From: Autumnicola edwardsiae
Lineage (GTDB): Bacteria > Bacteroidota > Bacteroidia > Flavobacteriales > Flavobacteriaceae
NCBI RefSeq assembly: GCF_031846505.1
Contig: NZ_JAVRHP010000023.1
Coordinates: forward strand, 1 to 45,430
DNA length: 45,430 bases
Direction of reading: 5' to 3'
Under the pieces are notes generated by a model. It was not told the origin of the DNA and searched no databases. It worked only from the letters and a program-made list of their open reading frames with translations. This document shows, one piece after another, positions 27,118-35,927 of this stretch (the first letter of the stretch is position 1; the number at the start of each line of letters is the position of its first letter). Both the position numbers and the translations under genes were made by a program.

Positions 27118-29525
27118 CTTCGTTTAAAAGGATTTCTAAAGAACCTTTTAAATCTGCTTTCTTCGTCCTGCCCATATCCATAACCGTATCCATAAGAATA
27201 ACCGTATTTGGCGCCATAAGAAAATTTAGAATAATCCACATCATTTAATATGATAGCCAAACCTTTTAACTTCCCTTGCTTCTTAAGATCCTTTGGAAAA
27301 TCTAGTAATTTCTTCTCGGTATGCTCGGCCCGGGTGACGTAAACCGTAGTATCGGCCAGAGGACTAATCAATAGAGTATCTGTCACAATCATGGTAGGAG
27401 CTGTATCTACAATTACATAGTCGTATTGAGAAGCAGCAAAATCCAATAGCTTCTTCATCCTGTCATTCATAAAAAGCTCTGCGGGATTAGGAGGTATAGA
27501 GCCTGAAAGCACAATATCTACCTTCAATCCTTCTTCCTGAGAACTCAAAATGATCTCCTCTTCAGTAAGATCATAGTCATAGAGATAATCTGATAATCCT
27601 TTATCCGAAACCAATTTTTCAGTATATCGGTGTAATTTGGGATTTCGTATATCTGCACCAATAATTAATACCTTTTTATTTGTACTGGCAAAAGTTCTTG
27701 ACAAATTGTAGGATATAAAAGTTTTACCTTCTCCCTTAATAGTAGATGTCACGAAAATAACCTCTCCTTTGCCATCTTCCTTTTTCTGCACCAGATATGC
27801 CATATTGGTTCTAAGGATCCTAAAAGATTCAGCTAAAGGCGAACGGTCATTCAATCCTATTATATCACTCTGGCCGGCAGCTATCCGGGGCACTTCTCCA
27901 ATAAAAGGGACCTGGTTTATAAGGGGTTGTAAATCTCCTTTATGGTGTACTTTAGTGTCTAAGAAATTCTTAACGAAGATTACCAGGATAGGTATTAACA
28001 ATCCAATCAAGAAACCTCCTAATAGTATAAGCCAGGGCTTAGGGTCTACCGGTTCATTCACAGTATAAGCAGGATCAACCACTCTTGCTACTGAAGAGGT
28101 GGAAGCAAAAGAAATCGCTGCTTCCTCCCGCCTTTGAAGTAGGAACAAATAAAGCTGCTCCTTTATTTGCTGCTGTCGGGCAATGCCACGCATACCTTGT
28201 TCCAAACCTGGAAAAACACTAAATTCTCCCTGAGCAACCTGACCCCTTTCGGTGAGTTCATCACGCCTGATAATTAAAGAATTTATGGAATTTTCAATAT
28301 TTCTTATCAGGTTAGCTTTTAGTGAATCTAGCTGCCGGGAGATCCTTTCAATAACCGGGTTTTCAGTAGTAGCATTATCTAAAAATGCATTTCTTTCAAG
28401 TACAAGGGTATTATAACTGGTTATATTACCAGATATTCCCGCTTCTTCAATACCGATATCTGAAGGTAACAACGAATAATCTTCCTGCCTCGCTAATCTT
28501 TCCTGAACAGATCTGATTAGCTCTATTTGGGTTTCCAGAGCAAATAATTCCTCTTCTACTGAAGAATAGCGTGATTGAAATTTAGCTGCACCACTGGTAA
28601 CATCCATTATTTGATTTTCGCGTTTAAAGCTGGCCATTCCCCCTTCTACAGAATCTAATTCGCGTGTTATAATCTCCAGTCTTTCCTGAATAAAGGCTGT
28701 AGTGTTTTCTGCCACTTCCCTCTTATCTTCTATCCCTTTCTGATTAAAATTGAACATCAGGTTATTTAGAAAATCTTCAGATTTCCTACTGGACTCCTGA
28801 GTAACCGAAAGAGATAAGATATCTTTAGCCCTTCCTTTTTGTGCGATCTGTAATCTGGCAATATAGTTGTTAGCAACCTGTCGTAACGGTGAAATCCGAA
28901 TATTAATTGGAGGATGATTTGCATTGAAAGAATCACCAGCCGAACCATCATTGCGGTGTTCAATTCGAAACACTAGTTCATCCAGTTCTATAATTTCTCC
29001 TAATTTATAAATACTTGAATTTTCAGAATTCTCTTTTTCTAAACGAAAACTATCAGCCGAATTGGGATATATAAAAATACTTTTTGAGCTTTGATGGACT
29101 ATTGAATCCGGGCTTATAAAATCGATGACTACAGGGCTGCTTTTATAAGCTTCAACAGTTATTACGTTGCCCTCAATAAAATAGGAGATATTATGGTCAA
29201 GTTCAGCTACAACTGCTTCAATTAAACTTTTGGATTGTAAGGTTACAATCTGGTTCTCTAGTCCTGAATCATCAATTGTTAATAAAGACCCACCACCTGA
29301 AGGAAGGGCACTAGCTACGTTCTTTTCCTGATCATTTACTATAATCATTGAAGCTTCAGTGTAGAATTCGGAAATGGTATAGCGGTTATAGATATAAGCT
29401 ATTGCCCCACCGAGCAAAAGACCTAACACCAACCACTTCCAATGAGTAAGGTATTTAAAAAACTCAGCTTTTAAATCAAAATTAGACGCTTCGCTCTTCT
29501 CATTATAGTCATTGAGTTCTTCCAT
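27114..29525 (-). CDS. Wzc-type polysaccharide co-polymerase with BY-kinase domain
   Basis: The 803-residue inner-membrane protein controls chain length and export of polysaccharide. Residues 1-25 are cytoplasmic. A membrane helix (about 31-50, WLVLGLLLGGAIAYIY) is followed by a Wzz domain and a long periplasmic coiled coil. A second helix (about 500-520) leads to the cytoplasmic tyrosine kinase. Walker A is STIKGEGKTF (Lys601), Walker A' is VLIIGADIRNPK, Walker B is YVIVDTAPT. The tail has a tyrosine cluster, YGAKYGYSYGYGYGYG (about 769-784), the autophosphorylation site. It follows the Wza-like gene by 5 bases and converges with the PHP phosphatase that should dephosphorylate it. Confidence 0.95.
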   Translation of the reverse strand: MEELNDYNEKSEASNFDLKAEFFKYLTHWKWLVLGLLLGGAIAYIYNRYTISEFYTEASMIIVNDQEKNVASALPSGGGSLLTIDDSGLENQIVTLQSKSLIEAVVAELDHNISYFIEGNVITVEAYKSSPVVIDFISPDSIVHQSSKSIFIYPNSADSFRLEKENSENSSIYKLGEIIELDELVFRIEHRNDGSAGDSFNANHPPINIRISPLRQVANNYIARLQIAQKGRAKDILSLSVTQESSRKSEDFLNNLMFNFNQKGIEDKREVAENTTAFIQERLEIITRELDSVEGGMASFKRENQIMDVTSGAAKFQSRYSSVEEELFALETQIELIRSVQERLARQEDYSLLPSDIGIEEAGISGNITSYNTLVLERNAFLDNATTENPVIERISRQLDSLKANLIRNIENSINSLIIRRDELTERGQVAQGEFSVFPGLEQGMRGIARQQQIKEQLYLFLLQRREEAAISFASTSSVARVVDPAYTVNEPVDPKPWLILLGGFLIGLLIPILVIFVKNFLDTKVHHKGDLQPLINQVPFIGEVPRIAAGQSDIIGLNDRSPLAESFRILRTNMAYLVQKKEDGKGEVIFVTSTIKGEGKTFISYNLSRTFASTNKKVLIIGADIRNPKLHRYTEKLVSDKGLSDYLYDYDLTEEEIILSSQEEGLKVDIVLSGSIPPNPAELFMNDRMKKLLDFAASQYDYVIVDTAPTMIVTDTLLISPLADTTVYVTRAEHTEKKLLDFPKDLKKQGKLKGLAIILNDVDYSKFSYGAKYGYSYGYGYGYGQDEESRFKRFFRNPFKRS

Positions 29526-29530
29526 ATTAT

Positions 29531-30286
29531 TTAAAGATTGTTTATGAGTAAGTATAAACTTATTATGGTCGTTCCTATAGATATTATTCCCTGGTAACTG
29601 GTAAAAAAACCGGCAGACTTGACTCTTCTATAAGTTGGCTCAATATATACAATGTCGTTTTGGCGTAAATAAAAATATGGGTTGGAGAAAATGTCGGCTT
29701 CCGTCATGTCCACTCTACCTACAGATTTCACACCGTTGATTTGCCTGATCACTAAAATATTTTCCCGTAAACCTGTATAAGGAATACCTCCGGCCGTAGC
29801 TAAAAGTTCCGGCATAGAGATACGCCCATCATTAACAGGAACTCTGGCATTAACCTCCCCAATTACCGTAACGCTAAAATTGACTATACGTATGTCCACG
29901 ACAGCGTCAGTAACATAGTTTCTTATTTGTTCCTGAAGAAGTTTTTGAACCTCTCCTCTTTTTTTTCCTCCTACTTCCACCTCTCCGATAACAGGGAATT
30001 GAATAAATCCTTCAGGATCTACCAGATAACCTGTTAAAGCTAAATTCTGTCCGCCTCCGCCTCCGGAACTTTGGGAATTACGATTTTGAAAAGGAGCGAC
30101 TATTTCTTCAATTTGAGAAGATACATTTATACGTAACACATCATTAGGTTGTATTGTAGGTTCGTACTCAAGAATATTTTCCATTCCTTCCAACTGCTCA
30201 GAGTTTTGGAAATAGACAATTTCGTCACGAGTAGAACAACTAATAAAAAACAAAAGGAGAAATGATAATAACAGTAATTTCTTCAT
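29531..30286 (-). CDS. Wza-family polysaccharide export lipoprotein
   Basis: The product (251 residues) begins MKKLLLLSFLLLFFISC, a lipoprotein signal with Cys at the lipobox. A start at 30307 would add seven residues before it. Residues 40-130 match the polysaccharide biosynthesis/export (Poly_export) domain, with IQPNDVLRINVSS. A SLBB-like segment follows (about 145-205, VTVIGEVNARVPVNDG). A hydrophobic stretch near the C-terminus (FTSYQGIISIGTTIISLYLLI) may be the membrane-spanning helix. It is shorter than E. coli Wza (about 380), as is usual in Bacteroidota. It is upstream of the Wzc-like gene, its functional partner in the trans-envelope channel. Confidence 0.9.
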   Translation of the reverse strand: MKKLLLLSFLLLFFISCSTRDEIVYFQNSEQLEGMENILEYEPTIQPNDVLRINVSSQIEEIVAPFQNRNSQSSGGGGGQNLALTGYLVDPEGFIQFPVIGEVEVGGKKRGEVQKLLQEQIRNYVTDAVVDIRIVNFSVTVIGEVNARVPVNDGRISMPELLATAGGIPYTGLRENILVIRQINGVKSVGRVDMTEADIFSNPYFYLRQNDIVYIEPTYRRVKSAGFFTSYQGIISIGTTIISLYLLINNL

Positions 30287-30351
30287 AATAGAAAATAAAA
30301 AGTGCAAATATATAATGATAAAGGAATATGACTGTTCTTTTTCCCAAAAAT

Positions 30352-32340
30352 CTATTGGTGCAAGTTCTCAGGATTTTTATTTTCCAGGACTTTATCAAGT
30401 TTTTGAAAGGAGGAGTTATTACTAATAAATTCCGGAATAAGATCTTTAAGTTTAGCAACTACTTTGTCGCTTTTTAGCTTATTTGCAGATTTAATAACTT
30501 TATTGATCTTTTCATTTATAGCTTCATAATCACGTACCACATCCTGCCCGATCATAATTTTTTTATGATGGGTCGGCAGGGTCTTACATTCATCATTCAA
30601 CAGTTCTTCATATAATTTCTCACCGGGACGAAGACCGGTGATTTTTATTTTGATGTGCTTATTGGGCTCATAACCGGCCAATTTTATCATTTTAATTGCC
30701 AAGTCCATAATCTTTACCGGTTCCCCCATATCAAACACAAAAATCTCGCCGCCTTTTCCCATTGCGCCGGCTTCCAATACTAGCTGGCACGCTTCAGGAA
30801 TCGTCATAAAATAACGTATAATTCCGGGATGTGTTATGGTTACCGGCCCTCCTTTTTCTATTTGCTTTTTGAAGAGGGGAACGACAGAACCATTGGAACC
30901 AAGAACATTCCCGAAGCGGGTTGTAATAAATTTTGTAGTCTCCACTCCCTTCATCTTCTGACTGTGATAGAGAGATTGTACATACATTTCCGCAGCTCTT
31001 TTTGAAGCCCCCATTACATTACTGGGATTTACAGCCTTATCTGTCGAAATCATCACGAAATGTCCTGCACCATATTTTAAAGCCAAATCTGCCAAGTTCT
31101 TTGTGCCCCGGATATTAACAAAAATGGCCTCGTGAGGGTTCTCCTCCATTAAAGGAACGTGTTTATATGCCGCAGCATGATAAATCACATCTATATTGTT
31201 GTTCTGAAACATCAGCTCCAGTCTTCTATTGTTCCCTACATCACAGATAATACATTTATAAACTAAATCCGGAAATTTCGCCTCTATTTCAAGTTGTACA
31301 TTATGCAAAGGAGTCTCGGCCTGATCAAGAATTATTAGTTTTGCGGGATTATACTCTGCCACCTGCCTTACAATTTCCCTTCCAATAGAACCGGCACCTC
31401 CAGTAACAAGAATTGTTTTTCCCGTTAGCTGATCAATTTTGTTCTGTACATCCAACTGTATGGGTTCTCTGTCTAACAGATCTTCAATCTGCAAACTTTT
31501 GACCTTTTGTGCTATAGGTTTGTCTTCTCCCCAGGTAGAAACGAGAGGTGCATTATATACGCTAACTCCATGCTCAAGACAATTTTCTACTATTTTGAAT
31601 TTTTCTTCTGCGGAGAAATTACTTTCAGAAAAAATAACTGCATCGGCCTCTAAAGCCTTTACCTCCTCATGGACAAATTTTCCATGCTTTAAAACCGGTT
31701 TATCTAAGAGACGTATGCTTTTGTTATGATCCTTATTTGTGAGAAAACCAACGACCCTAAATCTTCTGGGATGTTCAATATCCAGTGCACCCGCTATGGA
31801 AATAGCATTTTCATCTGCTCCAAGTATTACCGCTTTTATTAAATTTTCATCCTTCTGAACAAACTTGAAATACTCATATATCTGTTTAACTGCAAGACGA
31901 AATAAGAATAATAATGAAAAAGATATCCAAAGATTAATTAAAAGAGCTCCAAAAAGGAAAATTTTCTGCCCAACAACCAACGACGTGATGAGGTTAATGA
32001 TGAGAAGCGTGAAAAAAGAACTTAGTGTAGCTAAGAGTAGCTTTAAAGCATCTATATTGGAGGAGTATCTTATGATCCCGGCATAAGTTTTAAAAATATA
32101 GAAATAAAAAATATTCACAGCCAAAACAATCGCTCCCTTGTCTGCAAGATCAAGTAAACTGTAAATATTTGTAGTTAAATCTAGTAGAATAAGAACAGTG
32201 AAAACAGAAGAAATCGCAACTAGAACAATATCAATTAAAAACACAGCCCATCGGGGAAGATACTTGATATTCCGGAGGTTCAGTGAATTTTCAGGACCTG
32301 ATAAAATCTTTTTAATTAATCTATTTACTTTTTTACCCAT
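30352..32340 (-). CDS. Membrane nucleotide-sugar 4,6-dehydratase (CapD/PglF/WbpM type)
   Basis: The 662-residue protein has four membrane helices in residues 30-150 (for example VFLIDIVLVAISSVFTVLI), a CoA-binding-like Rossmann segment (about 165-290) and a C-terminal SDR dehydratase domain (about 305-600). The NAD loop is ILVTGGAGSIGRE, and the catalytic area is STDKAVNPSNVMGASKR, with Met where most SDRs have Tyr, as normal in this family. These enzymes convert UDP-GlcNAc to the 4-keto-6-deoxy sugar. The aminotransferase gene lies immediately upstream (3 bases), so the product is probably a UDP-4-amino-4,6-dideoxy-N-acetylhexosamine. Confidence 0.93.
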   Translation of the reverse strand: MGKKVNRLIKKILSGPENSLNLRNIKYLPRWAVFLIDIVLVAISSVFTVLILLDLTTNIYSLLDLADKGAIVLAVNIFYFYIFKTYAGIIRYSSNIDALKLLLATLSSFFTLLIINLITSLVVGQKIFLFGALLINLWISFSLLFLFRLAVKQIYEYFKFVQKDENLIKAVILGADENAISIAGALDIEHPRRFRVVGFLTNKDHNKSIRLLDKPVLKHGKFVHEEVKALEADAVIFSESNFSAEEKFKIVENCLEHGVSVYNAPLVSTWGEDKPIAQKVKSLQIEDLLDREPIQLDVQNKIDQLTGKTILVTGGAGSIGREIVRQVAEYNPAKLIILDQAETPLHNVQLEIEAKFPDLVYKCIICDVGNNRRLELMFQNNNIDVIYHAAAYKHVPLMEENPHEAIFVNIRGTKNLADLALKYGAGHFVMISTDKAVNPSNVMGASKRAAEMYVQSLYHSQKMKGVETTKFITTRFGNVLGSNGSVVPLFKKQIEKGGPVTITHPGIIRYFMTIPEACQLVLEAGAMGKGGEIFVFDMGEPVKIMDLAIKMIKLAGYEPNKHIKIKITGLRPGEKLYEELLNDECKTLPTHHKKIMIGQDVVRDYEAINEKINKVIKSANKLKSDKVVAKLKDLIPEFISNNSSFQKLDKVLENKNPENLHQ

Positions 32341-32343
32341 TCC

Positions 32344-33501
32344 TTATAGGATGCCCTTGTTAAAATATTGCTTAATTGATGCTGCTATACGCCGCTGATC
32401 TTCGTTTCCGAGATTAGAGCCAGAAGGAAGACACAGTCCCTCATCAAAAAGATTTTCTGCTTCCTTTTCTCCGTAAAACGGTGCATCTTTAAAAACCGGC
32501 TGCATATGCATTGGTTTCCATAAAGGTCTGCTTTCAATATTTTCCTTTTCCAAATGAAGACGAAGCCCTTCTCTTGAAAATGTAGCTGACTTATCATTAA
32601 AGCGAACCACCGTAAGCCAATGATTGCAAAAATAATCATTACCTGGTTCATTATGAACATTTACATCGCTAATGTTAGCAAATATCTCTTTGTAAAAAGT
32701 GTGCATTTTTCTTCTTAACTTAACTCTTTCATCCAAAACCTCCATTTGGCCTCTTCCAATTCCTGCACAGATATTACTTAATCTGTAATTATACCCTATT
32801 TCACTATGTTGATAATGTGGTGCAGCATCCCGTGCCTGTGTAGCAAGAAAAACAGTTTTCTTCTTATATTCTTTGCTTTTGCAGACAAGAGCTCCACCCC
32901 CAGAAGTAGTAATAATCTTATTCCCGTTAAATGACAAAATCGAAAAGTCACCAAAAGTCCCACATTTATGTCCTTTATAAGAACTTCCTAAGGCTTCAGC
33001 ACTGTCCTCTATTACAGGAATTTCGTACCTGGCTGCAATCTCGTTGATTTCGTCCACCTTATAGGGCATTCCGTATAAATGAACAGCAATTATTGCTTTT
33101 GGCTTTTTTCCTTTTTCCAGACGATCTTTTATTGCTTCCTCTAAAAATTCAGGAGAGAGATTGAGAGTATCTTTCTCACTATCAATAAAAACAGGAGTAG
33201 CTCCAAGATAAACAATGGGATTAGCTGAGGCGGCAAAAGTCATACTCTGGCATATTACCTCATCTCCGCGCTCCACTCCCAGTAGAATCAAAGCCAGGTG
33301 AAGAGCAGCCGTACCGGAACTCAAGGCAGCTACTTCAAAGCCATTATCAACACCATTATCAAGGTATTCCTTTATATCGTCTTCAAATCCACTCACATTG
33401 GGCCCCAGCGGTGCTATCCAGTTTTCCTGAAAGGCTTCATTTATATATTTTTGTTCATTTCCTCCCATATGTGGTGAGGAAAGCCAGATTTTAGGCTTCA
33501 T
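32344..33501 (-). CDS. DegT/DnrJ/EryC1-family sugar aminotransferase (PglE-like)
   Basis: The 385-residue PLP enzyme transfers an amino group from glutamate to a keto-sugar nucleotide. Lys195 in SFNGNKIITTSGGGAL is the PLP lysine, and Asp166 in IEDSAEALGS holds the pyridine nitrogen. The N-terminal WLSSPHMGGNEQKYI and the NWIAPLGPNV segment are typical of the PglE-like 4-aminotransferases. Its start overlaps the phosphoesterase stop by 4 bases (ATGA). With the dehydratase downstream it should make the 4-amino sugar. No PglD-type acetyltransferase is in the window. Confidence 0.93.
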   Translation of the reverse strand: MKPKIWLSSPHMGGNEQKYINEAFQENWIAPLGPNVSGFEDDIKEYLDNGVDNGFEVAALSSGTAALHLALILLGVERGDEVICQSMTFAASANPIVYLGATPVFIDSEKDTLNLSPEFLEEAIKDRLEKGKKPKAIIAVHLYGMPYKVDEINEIAARYEIPVIEDSAEALGSSYKGHKCGTFGDFSILSFNGNKIITTSGGGALVCKSKEYKKKTVFLATQARDAAPHYQHSEIGYNYRLSNICAGIGRGQMEVLDERVKLRRKMHTFYKEIFANISDVNVHNEPGNDYFCNHWLTVVRFNDKSATFSREGLRLHLEKENIESRPLWKPMHMQPVFKDAPFYGEKEAENLFDEGLCLPSGSNLGNEDQRRIAASIKQYFNKGIL

Positions 33502-34148
33502 ATAATAAAAGGTTTATTTCTATAATAGTTAATGCAGATTTCAGGATATCCATCCTGAACCATCTGGTTAATTACCAGTTCTATATCAAACTGAAAAGAC
33601 TTAAGCTCCACACGTTTTTTTTCTTCATCTAAAAGTACATATTCCGCGAGATTGAGGAATTTCCTGTTTTGCCCTACGCTTCCGGTATTAACCAAACGTT
33701 TACCAGCAAAAGATCTGTCAAACTGATAATGAGAATGTCCAATGATATAGTTTTTATCCAGATAAAGCTCTTCCAGATCTGAATCCGGAAAAATGTATTT
33801 ACTTCTTATTGTATGTTGAACATTAAAATCCCTGGTTTGTACATTTTCCAGATAAGCTGAAATTTCGTCAAATCTATTAAAAATAGGATAACAAAAATCA
33901 AAAAATGCATTAGCTACTTCATTTGTTCCTGTATAATTGCCCTCAAGGTAGTTGTTCTCATGGTTGCCTTTTAGTTTTACAAGTTCCGGTGTACTTTCCA
34001 TAAATTCCACACATTCGTTACTCCAGGGACCATAATTAACCACATCTCCATGTGAGACTGCCTGGTCGTAATTCCCCTTTTCCAGCTTAAAAAGTTTCTC
34101 TAAAGCAGGCAGGTTACCATGTACGTCGCCAAAAATCAAGTACCTCAT
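33498..34148 (-). CDS. Calcineurin-like metallophosphoesterase
   Basis: The 216-residue protein has the full metallophosphoesterase motif set: GDVHGN (Asp8, His10), SHGDVVNYGP, LKGNHE and GHSHYQF, then NTGSVGQNR. It belongs to the YfcE/MJ0936-like group of small phosphodiesterases and phosphatases. It overlaps genes on both sides by 4 bases, so it is a fixed member of the polysaccharide operon. The substrate is unknown; a phosphodiester-linked sugar or a phosphorylated intermediate is possible, which is inference only. Confidence 0.85.
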   Translation of the reverse strand: MRYLIFGDVHGNLPALEKLFKLEKGNYDQAVSHGDVVNYGPWSNECVEFMESTPELVKLKGNHENNYLEGNYTGTNEVANAFFDFCYPIFNRFDEISAYLENVQTRDFNVQHTIRSKYIFPDSDLEELYLDKNYIIGHSHYQFDRSFAGKRLVNTGSVGQNRKFLNLAEYVLLDEEKKRVELKSFQFDIELVINQMVQDGYPEICINYYRNKPFII

Positions 34149-34960
34149 GAAAACATTTCTTTTATTCCTTCCTCAAGTGATATTTGTGGTTCCCAGTTTA
34201 GTTCTTTTTGTGTCCATGATGAATCATAATATAAAGAAGAGGCATGTTCATCTTTATTTAAATACTGAATTTCACACAAAATATATTTGCGTATTACATT
34301 TGCAATTTCTTTGTTTGCTATGGAATTGCAAGTTGCTCCTAAAAAAACTTTCCTGTTGCCATTTTGCATTGCTTTAATGCACAGCTTTGCCGCATCATTA
34401 ACGTGTAAATAATCCTGCCTCCGAAGCCCCTGCCCTAACAATTTAATTGCTCCTTCTTTAGCCTGTCCAATTATTTTTGGTAAAAATGAATTATTATTTA
34501 GGTTTGGCCCGTATAGATAAACTGGTCTTACCACTGCATGATTCTTAATACTTGAAGCAATAAATTCCCCCGAAATGTTTGCCAGACCATACAAATTAGG
34601 ATTATCATAAGGAGAACTTTCCGTTCTCACTTCTCTGGTTTGGCCATAAACATTTGCACTTGAAACGTAGATAAATCTACAGTCCGGATACAGATTAGTT
34701 ATCTTGTATAATACGTTGAAATTGAGATCATTATTCTGTTTTGCCGTCAATTTAAAATTTCCAGCAGCAAATATTATGTTATCTACAGAATGTTTAGCGG
34801 ACAGAAAATCAACTATTGGGATATTAATGCAATTATCCGTCAAATTGTCTTGTTTATTATTATAAACACCTAGCACCTCGTAGTTCTCCTTAAGCAAGTT
34901 TTTCACTATACAGGAACCTAAAAATCCATTAGCTCCAATAACAGCAGTTCTGATTTTCAT
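34145..34960 (-). CDS. NAD-dependent epimerase/dehydratase-like SDR with altered YxxxK
   Basis: The 271-residue extended SDR starts with the cofactor loop AVIGANGFLGSCIVK. A YVSSANVYGQ segment gives the serine region. The usual catalytic Tyr-x3-Lys is LYGLANISGE, so Lys is replaced by Asn (codon AAC on the minus strand). The rest of the fold looks intact, with PVYLYGPN and QDYLHVNDAA. It is shorter than most sugar epimerases (about 310). Either the chemistry is changed or the protein acts in binding. It overlaps the phosphoesterase gene by 4 bases, with a 64-base gap upstream that is AT-rich. Confidence 0.85.
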   Translation of the reverse strand: MKIRTAVIGANGFLGSCIVKNLLKENYEVLGVYNNKQDNLTDNCINIPIVDFLSAKHSVDNIIFAAGNFKLTAKQNNDLNFNVLYKITNLYPDCRFIYVSSANVYGQTREVRTESSPYDNPNLYGLANISGEFIASSIKNHAVVRPVYLYGPNLNNNSFLPKIIGQAKEGAIKLLGQGLRRQDYLHVNDAAKLCIKAMQNGNRKVFLGATCNSIANKEIANVIRKYILCEIQYLNKDEHASSLYYDSSWTQKELNWEPQISLEEGIKEMFS

Positions 34961-35024
34961 AATAAGATTAGTTATAAAATATTTTTTTAAGAAGTAAATC
35001 TATCGGCATTAAATTCATATTTTG

Positions 35025-35927
35025 TTAGGCCTCTTGCAAATTTCCAACTAAGGATTTTAAACCTTTTTCCAAAGGAATAAAATCATTGTAAATATTTCCT
35101 ATTAATCCTTTTAGTTTCTCAACACTTATATTAGCAGTTGAAGCAGGATTATTTGTAAAACGGTCAACAATATTTGACTCAGATCCAGTTATTTCTTTTA
35201 AAAGATTGGCCAATGCCAAAATCGAAATTCGTTTTCCGCTGGCAAGGTTTACAATTTTTAATTTAAAATCCCCACCACTTAAAGCATATATGGATCTGCT
35301 AACATCCTCGGCATGGATAAGATCTAAAGTATTTTTACCACCATCAGTTAATAATATCTCCTGATCGTTCTCCAATTTTTGTAGTAGTTTATAAATTATT
35401 CCTTCCGGAAGCATTTCTTCACCATAAACAGCTGAAATGCGAGCGTGTAAAAGTTTAGTATCGCTATTAACCACACATTCACTCATAATTTGTTCCTGGC
35501 TTAGCTTAGACATGCAATAACCTACATGCGGGCCATCAGGTATTCCAAAATAAGTTTCAGATAAAAAATCAGGCCAGGGTTTCTTTACAACTACTAAAGT
35601 AGAACAATTAATAATTTTAGGGACCTTGTTTTTAACTGCCCAGTTTGCTATATTAACTGCACCTATAACATTTGTTTGAAAAAGTTCTTTCAGAAAAACA
35701 GGATCTTTAGAGGTCTTACCATTAACAGGAATTTGTGATGCGCAATTAACAATTACATCCGGACAAAAATCTATTTTAGTAAATTCCGATTCTTCACGAA
35801 TATCAAGGGCAATTGACCCATCTTTTCCAGACCGGGAAACAGTTCTCACTTCATCACCCTGATCTTCTATATATTCTGCTAATTTCTTTCCTACCAGTCC
35901 TGTACCACCAAATATTAGATATTTCAT
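35025..35927 (-). CDS. NAD(P)-dependent sugar epimerase/dehydratase (extended SDR)
   Basis: The 300-residue SDR has the cofactor loop YLIFGGTGLVGKK and an intact YCMSK catalytic pair in HVGYCMSKLSQEQ. The middle contains VIVNCASQIPVNGK and ISAVYGEEMLP, typical of nucleotide-sugar epimerases and reductases. It overlaps the ATP-grasp gene by 4 bases, so the two are probably translated together. The substrate cannot be told; a reductase of dTDP-rhamnose type is one alternative. Confidence 0.85.
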   Translation of the reverse strand: MKYLIFGGTGLVGKKLAEYIEDQGDEVRTVSRSGKDGSIALDIREESEFTKIDFCPDVIVNCASQIPVNGKTSKDPVFLKELFQTNVIGAVNIANWAVKNKVPKIINCSTLVVVKKPWPDFLSETYFGIPDGPHVGYCMSKLSQEQIMSECVVNSDTKLLHARISAVYGEEMLPEGIIYKLLQKLENDQEILLTDGGKNTLDLIHAEDVSRSIYALSGGDFKLKIVNLASGKRISILALANLLKEITGSESNIVDRFTNNPASTANISVEKLKGLIGNIYNDFIPLEKGLKSLVGNLQEA

